A stretch of 64,000 nucleotides of DNA, from NCBI GenBank assembly GCA_964447175.1, contig CAYURP010000007.1, forward strand, positions 1-64,000, read 5' to 3'. Each line of letters opens with the position of its first letter. The stretch's first letter is position 1. The notes beneath the pieces were generated by a model, which saw nothing but the letters and a program-made list of their open reading frames with translations, had not been told where the DNA came from and ran no database searches. Positions 58,747 to 64,000 of this stretch are shown piece by piece. The position numbers and the translations under genes are program-made. The DNA comes from CAYURP01 sp964447175. Lineage in GTDB: Bacteria; Zixibacteria; MSB-5A5; SM23-73-2.

Positions 58747-61320
58747 ATGAGGAAGACGATCTTGATTGCCGTTGTGGGAACTCTTTTAGCTTTGAGCTGG
58801 GGGAGCAATGCCTGGGGAGTAAGTGAAGCTGGGGTTTTATTTTTAAGGCTTCCTGCTGGTGCCAGAGCTGCTGGGATGGGTGAGGCTTTCATTGCCATCT
58901 CCGATGATGCCACGGCCACCCACTGGAATCCCGCGGGTTTAGGGAGATATCCCCTGAGCAGTGAATGGCTGGAATTTCACCCCGGTCCCGGATATAAGAT
59001 TATATCCATTGCCCTCAAGAAAAATGACCTTCCTGAAAAAAACTATCAGGTTTATGACATCTGGGCTATCACCCCAACTGATCTTTTGTACTGGAACGGT
59101 GAGGAATGGAAAGATCATCAGGTATATCTTACCTCGGAGGACGAGACATTAGGTGACCTGGTGCACAAACTTTTCCTTGAATTCGAAGAGGAAAGAATAG
59201 ACCAGATGGCTTATCAGGTGGCTTCTGCGAACAATCTCATATCAAAGGATTCTCTGGTGAGAATTAGGGAAAAGATTAACCAAAGCGTAGAAGAGGGGTA
59301 CCAGAATAAAGAAAAACTAAATAATCTTTTTGAGGCTTTCCTGCAAGCCTGGGATAGCTGTCTGGTGAACCAGAGAAACCTCAAAAAACTGACAGAGGAT
59401 TTTGAAAGCTCCTTGGGAGATGGAAAACTGAACCCCCAGGAATTGGATAACATCTCCATGATACTGGAGACGGGCATCGGAAAGAGTTTAGAACCTGAAA
59501 TTAAAATCCCCTATAGAACGATCTTTACGGATACCCTAACCTGTATTGCGTCCCAGGAGGAACAGATCTGGGTGGGAACCAAAAAGGGGCTTTTCGGATA
59601 TGATGGAAAAGCATGGAGAACTCAAAGTACTAAAGATGGCATGTTCAGCGATTTGATCAACCAGGTAAATGTTAATAAGGAGGGGGTTGTTTGGGTGGGT
59701 ACCGATGTGGGGATTGGTCAATTTGATGGGAAAAGATGGTATTTTATAACTCCTTCGGGGCTAAATGACTATTACGTTACGGACATGGTGGTAATAAGGA
59801 ATGACGATATCTGGATAACAACCAGATCTGACCTGGCACATTTTGATGGAATGAACTGGCTCTCTTATGTCAAGTATAATGTGAAAACGGGAGATAACCT
59901 GGAGAAAATTGCCAGGTCATTTTTGGGAACGGAAAACCCCAGAGAGATTGAGGAAGCGGTAAAAAGCATAAAAAAGTATAATTCCATGAAATCAGAAGAG
60001 TTAAACCCGGATCAAGAGATTAAGCTCCCTTTTAATTTGGCAATTAAGGGCACGCTCACCACTTTAGCTGTGGGAAAAGATGGAGAAATCTGGATCGGGG
60101 GCACCAAGGGTGTCAAGAAGTTTGCTGATCAAAAATGGACTACCTTTGGTTACAGGATTTACACCGCAATGGAGGGAGATTCGGTGGAGAAAGTTGCCTC
60201 TAAACTTCTCAGAACAAATGATGCTGAAAGAGTAGAGAAATTCTCCCAGGATATTATGGCTTATAATAAACTTTCGAATAATCAACTGGAGCCTGGACAA
60301 AAAATCTACGTTTATCAAAATGCTGCTGGAAGCAGGATCCTCACGATCTGTCTGGGCAAAGGGGATGAGGTTTTAGTGGGAACCGAATTCGGAACCTTGA
60401 GATTCACAGGGAAAAACTGGAGTCGCTATTATCATTCGGGTTTGGAGAAAGCAGAGAGCACAAAAATATTGCAGAAGGATGGAGAGATGTGGATTGCCTC
60501 CCCGGATAAAATCGTAATTTATGCCCATGCCAAAAGGGAGCTCACCTTCATGCATGCTAATCTCTTACCGGAATTAGCCTCGGATCTATATTATGAATAT
60601 CTCTCCTATGTCCACTATATGAAGGGATGGGGCACCATAGGAGGGAATTTCACCTTCTTAAGCTACGGTGAGATAGTACAAACCGGTGAAAGTCCTGTTC
60701 CCATAGGCACCTTTATGGCTTATGAGGGAGCCTTAAGCCTTAGCTATGGAACGCAATTTAATCCCAATCTTGCCGTGGGACTCTCGGGTAAGGTGATCTT
60801 CAGCCACCTCTCAGATGTAGGGGCGGGTGCGGAAAAGGGAAGAGGAACCGGAACCTCATTTGCCCTGGATGCCGGGGTGCTCTACAGAACGCCTTTTAGG
60901 CGTCTAACCCTGGCCAGTGCTTTAACCAACCTGGGTCCCAATATCTCCTACATAGATGCTCCTCAATCTGATCCTTTACCCCGAAATATAGCCGTGGGCT
61001 TTGCCTACAGGATATTCGATACCCCCTATAATAAGTTGACTTTTTTGGGTGAGTTAAACAAGCAGTTGGTGGGGCTTAAGGAATCATTCGGGACCGAATT
61101 CAGTGAGGCTATAAGGAATGTGGGAATGGAATACTGGTACGGGACATTTGTAGCTTTAAGGTCAGGATATATCTACGATAAGGAGGGGGATATCAGGACC
61201 TTTACCTTTGGTGCCGGACTGCAATACAACATGTTCCGATTTGACTTCGCTTATATTCCTGCTTCGGAGAGACATGTTTTAGGAAACACCATGAGATTTT
61301 CCATGACTGCAAGATTCTAA
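58747..61320 (+). CDS. PorV-like outer-membrane barrel with inserted propeller and LysM modules
   Basis: A protein of 857 residues with a signal peptide (1-24). Residues 25-95 carry the PorV/UPF0164 start (GVLFLRLPAGARAAGMGEAF, HWNPAGLG). The barrel is then interrupted by a helical segment (about 125-255), beta-propeller blades of the two-component-regulator type (IWVGTKKGLFGYDGKAW, VWVGTDVGIGQFDGKRW) and two LysM modules (YNVKTGDNLEKIA near 377, YTAMEGDSVEKVA near 472). The barrel resumes from about 595 to the C-terminus. PorV shuttles type IX cargo to PorU; the propeller/LysM insert could bind peptidoglycan. Start ATG 58747 has GGAGGAG four bases upstream. Confidence 0.75.
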   Translation: MRKTILIAVVGTLLALSWGSNAWGVSEAGVLFLRLPAGARAAGMGEAFIAISDDATATHWNPAGLGRYPLSSEWLEFHPGPGYKIISIALKKNDLPEKNYQVYDIWAITPTDLLYWNGEEWKDHQVYLTSEDETLGDLVHKLFLEFEEERIDQMAYQVASANNLISKDSLVRIREKINQSVEEGYQNKEKLNNLFEAFLQAWDSCLVNQRNLKKLTEDFESSLGDGKLNPQELDNISMILETGIGKSLEPEIKIPYRTIFTDTLTCIASQEEQIWVGTKKGLFGYDGKAWRTQSTKDGMFSDLINQVNVNKEGVVWVGTDVGIGQFDGKRWYFITPSGLNDYYVTDMVVIRNDDIWITTRSDLAHFDGMNWLSYVKYNVKTGDNLEKIARSFLGTENPREIEEAVKSIKKYNSMKSEELNPDQEIKLPFNLAIKGTLTTLAVGKDGEIWIGGTKGVKKFADQKWTTFGYRIYTAMEGDSVEKVASKLLRTNDAERVEKFSQDIMAYNKLSNNQLEPGQKIYVYQNAAGSRILTICLGKGDEVLVGTEFGTLRFTGKNWSRYYHSGLEKAESTKILQKDGEMWIASPDKIVIYAHAKRELTFMHANLLPELASDLYYEYLSYVHYMKGWGTIGGNFTFLSYGEIVQTGESPVPIGTFMAYEGALSLSYGTQFNPNLAVGLSGKVIFSHLSDVGAGAEKGRGTGTSFALDAGVLYRTPFRRLTLASALTNLGPNISYIDAPQSDPLPRNIAVGFAYRIFDTPYNKLTFLGELNKQLVGLKESFGTEFSEAIRNVGMEYWYGTFVALRSGYIYDKEGDIRTFTFGAGLQYNMFRFDFAYIPASERHVLGNTMRFSMTARF

Positions 61321-61330
61321 CCTAAAGATT

Positions 61331-64000
61331 ATGAACTCTTCTATCAAAACCCTTCTGGGTGTTTTAACATTTATTCTTTTTCTCAACGGTTTCGCTTTAG
61401 CCGTCCAGAGAGAAATTCTGTCTGTTCAAAGATTGAAGGAGCCCAAGAGAGAGGAGCTCTCTGGTTTCAAAAGCGGAGTATCCAAAAGGAACCTGCTCCA
61501 CTTGAAAAGGAAAACACCTTTTTCACTTCCCTACCTGTCAAAGGGTGCAATTACTCCGAGGACCATAAGGATTTTAGCTATCCGGGTCCAGTTCAAAAAA
61601 GAGACTTCGGATGATCCTACCACTACCGGTGACGGATGGTTTGACCTTCGGTCATACGAACAATTCTACCAGGAGGAAAAACATATTATCGATCCGGCTC
61701 CTCATAACCGGCAATACTTTGAATCTCATATTCAAGCCTTAGGTAATTACTGGCAGATCGTATCCCAGGGGAAGATTCAATTTGAATTCGATGTCTATCC
61801 CAAAGGGGATACAGCTTATACTCTTCCTTACACCATCTCCCATTACGGGAGCATAGATTCAACCCCCAATCCCCAATTTTATCCGGTGGAACAACTGGAT
61901 TCGCTTTTCAAACATTCATTTACTTTAGCCGACACCTCGTCTTTGGATGAGATCGATTTCTCGGGTTATGATTCCTATTTCCTTTTTCATGCAGGCTCGG
62001 ACCGGCAGCATGATCTGGGAGAAATTGGAGTTGATCCCACCCCGTCTGATCTTTTCACCGGATTCATTATGTTGGGTGAGCCTGTTGTGGTAAAGGACAC
62101 CCAGATCTGGGAAGGGCTGATCATTCCCGAAACCGGCTCCCAGGATAACAAGATTACTGCCATAAATTCGATATTGGCGCATGAGTTCGGCCATCAGTTG
62201 GGTCTGGTGGATTTGTATAGTACCAGAAACTCATTTACCCAGGTGGGCGATTTTGCTTTAATGGATAACTTCGCCCAGAACGTTGGGGTGGAGCTGGACA
62301 GCTGTTATACTCTGGTCTCAGGAGTGCTACCCGTTTATCCCTGTGCCTGGTCTAAAGCTTTTCTGGGTTTTGTGGAGCCGGTTGAGATCACCAATCAACA
62401 GAATATAAATCTTTTAGCTTCAGAGTTATTAGAGGATGGAATTCAGTTAATCCAGGTACCCATCAGCTCAGAGGAGTACTTTCTGATAGAAAACAGGCAG
62501 GTCGATCTGGATGGTAGAGAGATTCCATATCTTCAAGCTGATTCCTTAACTGGAGTTGTTATGGGCTTGGTTGAAACAGGGCTTAGTTCTGAGAGGGAAT
62601 ATGATTACCTTATGCCCGGCTCGGGCATTCTGATCTTCAGGGTGGACGAGGGTGTGGCTTATCTGGACGTGGATTCGGATGGGGTTCCTAACTTCTGGGA
62701 CAATAAATTGCAGTGGGACAAAGACCGCAAGTTTATAACTCTGGAGGAAGCTGATGGGATAATCGATTTTGGCGGCAATTACTATACCGGATTCGGAGAC
62801 CAGGAAGATATGTTTTATCAGGGGAACCAAACTGAGTTCACCCCCTACACCTATCCCAGTACCCGGAGCTACAACAAAGCCTTCTCTCACATCTGGATCA
62901 CCGACATCGGTGAGTCAGGCTTGGAAATGTCCTTGAATGTAAAATCTGACTGGTATCAATCGGGCTGGCCTCAGAAAATTATCCCTTATCAGAATATTCA
63001 ATCCCTGACTTATGCGGACGTGGAAAATGACGGAAGCATTGAGATATTCGGGGCAGCGGACAGGTTTCTTTATGCCTGGAAATCAAATGGGGAAAGTCTT
63101 ATCCCCAATCCCAATTATGCTTTTGATATCGAGCTTAACGGAGATACAACATATTATCCATTAGCTGTTTTTGACATATTGGATACGACTCTGGTGGGAA
63201 CTCCCACCTTAGGGGATGTGGATGGAGACGGTACACTGGAGATCGTCTCCGCAACGGTTGACGGGAAAGTCTATTGCTGGGAACCAGTTGATTTAAATAA
63301 CGATTCCTTAGCAGATTTGAAACCTGGATTCCCCGTGGACTTAGGTAACAGTATTTCTATGATTCCCGTTGTATCAGATTTCGATAATCAAAAACCAGGT
63401 CTTGAAATCTATGTAGGCACAGAGAATGGGGATTTATTTTTAATTTCCGGGGAAGGAAATATCTTAGACTCTTCGAATTTCACCTATAAGATCTTGGGAT
63501 TAGCTACCACTGACTCCGGCAACATTAATTTTGTCATCACTGATAAACTTTCACCCTGGCAACATACATACAAAATCTGGAGAACAGATTCAAAGATTTC
63601 AGTCAATATAAGCTCAATTTTTTACAGCTACTTACCAGTAGTAGGTGATTTGAATCGTGATGATATTTTGGATGTAGTAGTTGTAGATGGGGGAGGAATG
63701 ATCTATGCCTGGGATAAAGAACTTTCTCCGCTTCAGGGTTTTCCTCTATGGTTAGACAACAAGATCTGCTCTCAACCTGCCCTGGGTGATGTAGATGGGG
63801 ATGGTTATCTGGAGATTGTGGTGGCATCCAATAACAAGATATATGCCTACAATTATAACGGAACTATAGCTGATAATTTTCCCATTATAGTAGATCAAGC
63901 CAATCCAGTTGGCTGTATTAAGTCTTCCCCAATTCTGGTGGATGTGGATAATGACGGGATATCTGACATTGTGATCGGAACCCAGGAGAATAAGATTTAT
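61331..64000 (+). CDS. M6-like (immune inhibitor A type) zinc metalloprotease with FG-GAP repeats, partial
   Basis: An open frame of 890 codons from ATG 61331 to the window edge with no stop. Signal peptide (residues 1-24, ending ALA), a catalytic domain with HEFGHQLGLVD at residues 284-294 (HExxHxxGxxD zinc motif of M6 peptidases), and from about residue 540 a chain of FG-GAP/VCBS-type units (LGDVDGDGTLEIVSA, VGDLNRDDILDVVVV, LGDVDGDGYLEIVVA, LVDVDNDGISDIVIG) that fold as a calcium-binding propeller. It starts ten bases after the PorV-like gene and is probably secreted by that machinery. Confidence 0.88.
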   Translation, partial: MNSSIKTLLGVLTFILFLNGFALAVQREILSVQRLKEPKREELSGFKSGVSKRNLLHLKRKTPFSLPYLSKGAITPRTIRILAIRVQFKKETSDDPTTTGDGWFDLRSYEQFYQEEKHIIDPAPHNRQYFESHIQALGNYWQIVSQGKIQFEFDVYPKGDTAYTLPYTISHYGSIDSTPNPQFYPVEQLDSLFKHSFTLADTSSLDEIDFSGYDSYFLFHAGSDRQHDLGEIGVDPTPSDLFTGFIMLGEPVVVKDTQIWEGLIIPETGSQDNKITAINSILAHEFGHQLGLVDLYSTRNSFTQVGDFALMDNFAQNVGVELDSCYTLVSGVLPVYPCAWSKAFLGFVEPVEITNQQNINLLASELLEDGIQLIQVPISSEEYFLIENRQVDLDGREIPYLQADSLTGVVMGLVETGLSSEREYDYLMPGSGILIFRVDEGVAYLDVDSDGVPNFWDNKLQWDKDRKFITLEEADGIIDFGGNYYTGFGDQEDMFYQGNQTEFTPYTYPSTRSYNKAFSHIWITDIGESGLEMSLNVKSDWYQSGWPQKIIPYQNIQSLTYADVENDGSIEIFGAADRFLYAWKSNGESLIPNPNYAFDIELNGDTTYYPLAVFDILDTTLVGTPTLGDVDGDGTLEIVSATVDGKVYCWEPVDLNNDSLADLKPGFPVDLGNSISMIPVVSDFDNQKPGLEIYVGTENGDLFLISGEGNILDSSNFTYKILGLATTDSGNINFVITDKLSPWQHTYKIWRTDSKISVNISSIFYSYLPVVGDLNRDDILDVVVVDGGGMIYAWDKELSPLQGFPLWLDNKICSQPALGDVDGDGYLEIVVASNNKIYAYNYNGTIADNFPIIVDQANPVGCIKSSPILVDVDNDGISDIVIGTQENKIY

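Overview
The window is a moderately AT-rich bacterial chromosome segment with about 48 protein-coding genes on both strands. It has no rRNA or tRNA genes and no CRISPR array that I could see. The gene set points to the FCB side of the bacterial tree, probably an uncultured lineage such as Zixibacteria or a neighbour. The clues are dockerin-type repeats on a small exported protein, a gingipain/PorU-like C25 protease next to a PorV-like barrel, FlgD-like C-terminal sorting domains, a short RpoD without region 1.1, and many exported TPR proteins. This assignment is inference. A run of exactly 100 Ns at 26008-26107 shows this is a scaffolded draft or metagenome assembly.

Layout. 1-9.4 kb: an MBL-fold exonuclease, a flavodoxin-like protein, an HlyD/ABC exporter pair, rarA, a large membrane TPR protein and a conserved exported protein. 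9.4-12.3 kb: repeat-rich DNA with two small exported proteins, one a dockerin. 12.3-17.2 kb: an MFS transporter, a KARI-like protein with altered active-site residues, a small membrane protein and two tandem TPR paralogues. 17.7-21.5 kb (minus strand): an ECF sigma factor, a zinc-finger anti-sigma factor, a lipoprotein HtrA pseudoprotease and an active HtrA, which look like an RpoE-type envelope-stress operon. 21.6-23 kb: a DUF523/TudS protein and an M23 peptidase. 23.7-27.5 kb: a second ECF sigma factor followed by DUF4097, bactofilin-like and toast-rack surface proteins. 28-33 kb: a DUF1893 protein, the housekeeping-type sigma factor downstream of another HtrA, and a further divergent HtrA. 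33-41 kb: a GH35-like protein, purL, a tetrahaem cytochrome and a secreted subtilase.

41.4-54.5 kb is mostly metabolic and all on the plus strand: a class III aminotransferase, sucC, a 2-hydroxyacid dehydrogenase, sucD, an asparaginase II, an HD protein, trpB2, a Thi4-type thiazole synthase, an aconitase-family large subunit, a DUF554 protein and a class II aldolase. It is interrupted by a RAYT transposase with its REP repeats and by a four-helix-bundle (IVP-type) gene flanked by inverted repeats. 54.5-64 kb is a secretion/proteolysis operon: a structured leader RNA, a PorU-like C25 protease, a PorV-like barrel carrying an inserted propeller and LysM modules, and an M6-type metalloprotease that runs off the window end.

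Intergenic DNA is packed with paired hairpins that carry GTAG at the outer foot (REP/BIME type), plus a separate 28-bp perfect palindrome found five times. Promoters resembling TTGACA-N16/17-TATwTT recur, and most genes have clear Shine-Dalgarno sites.
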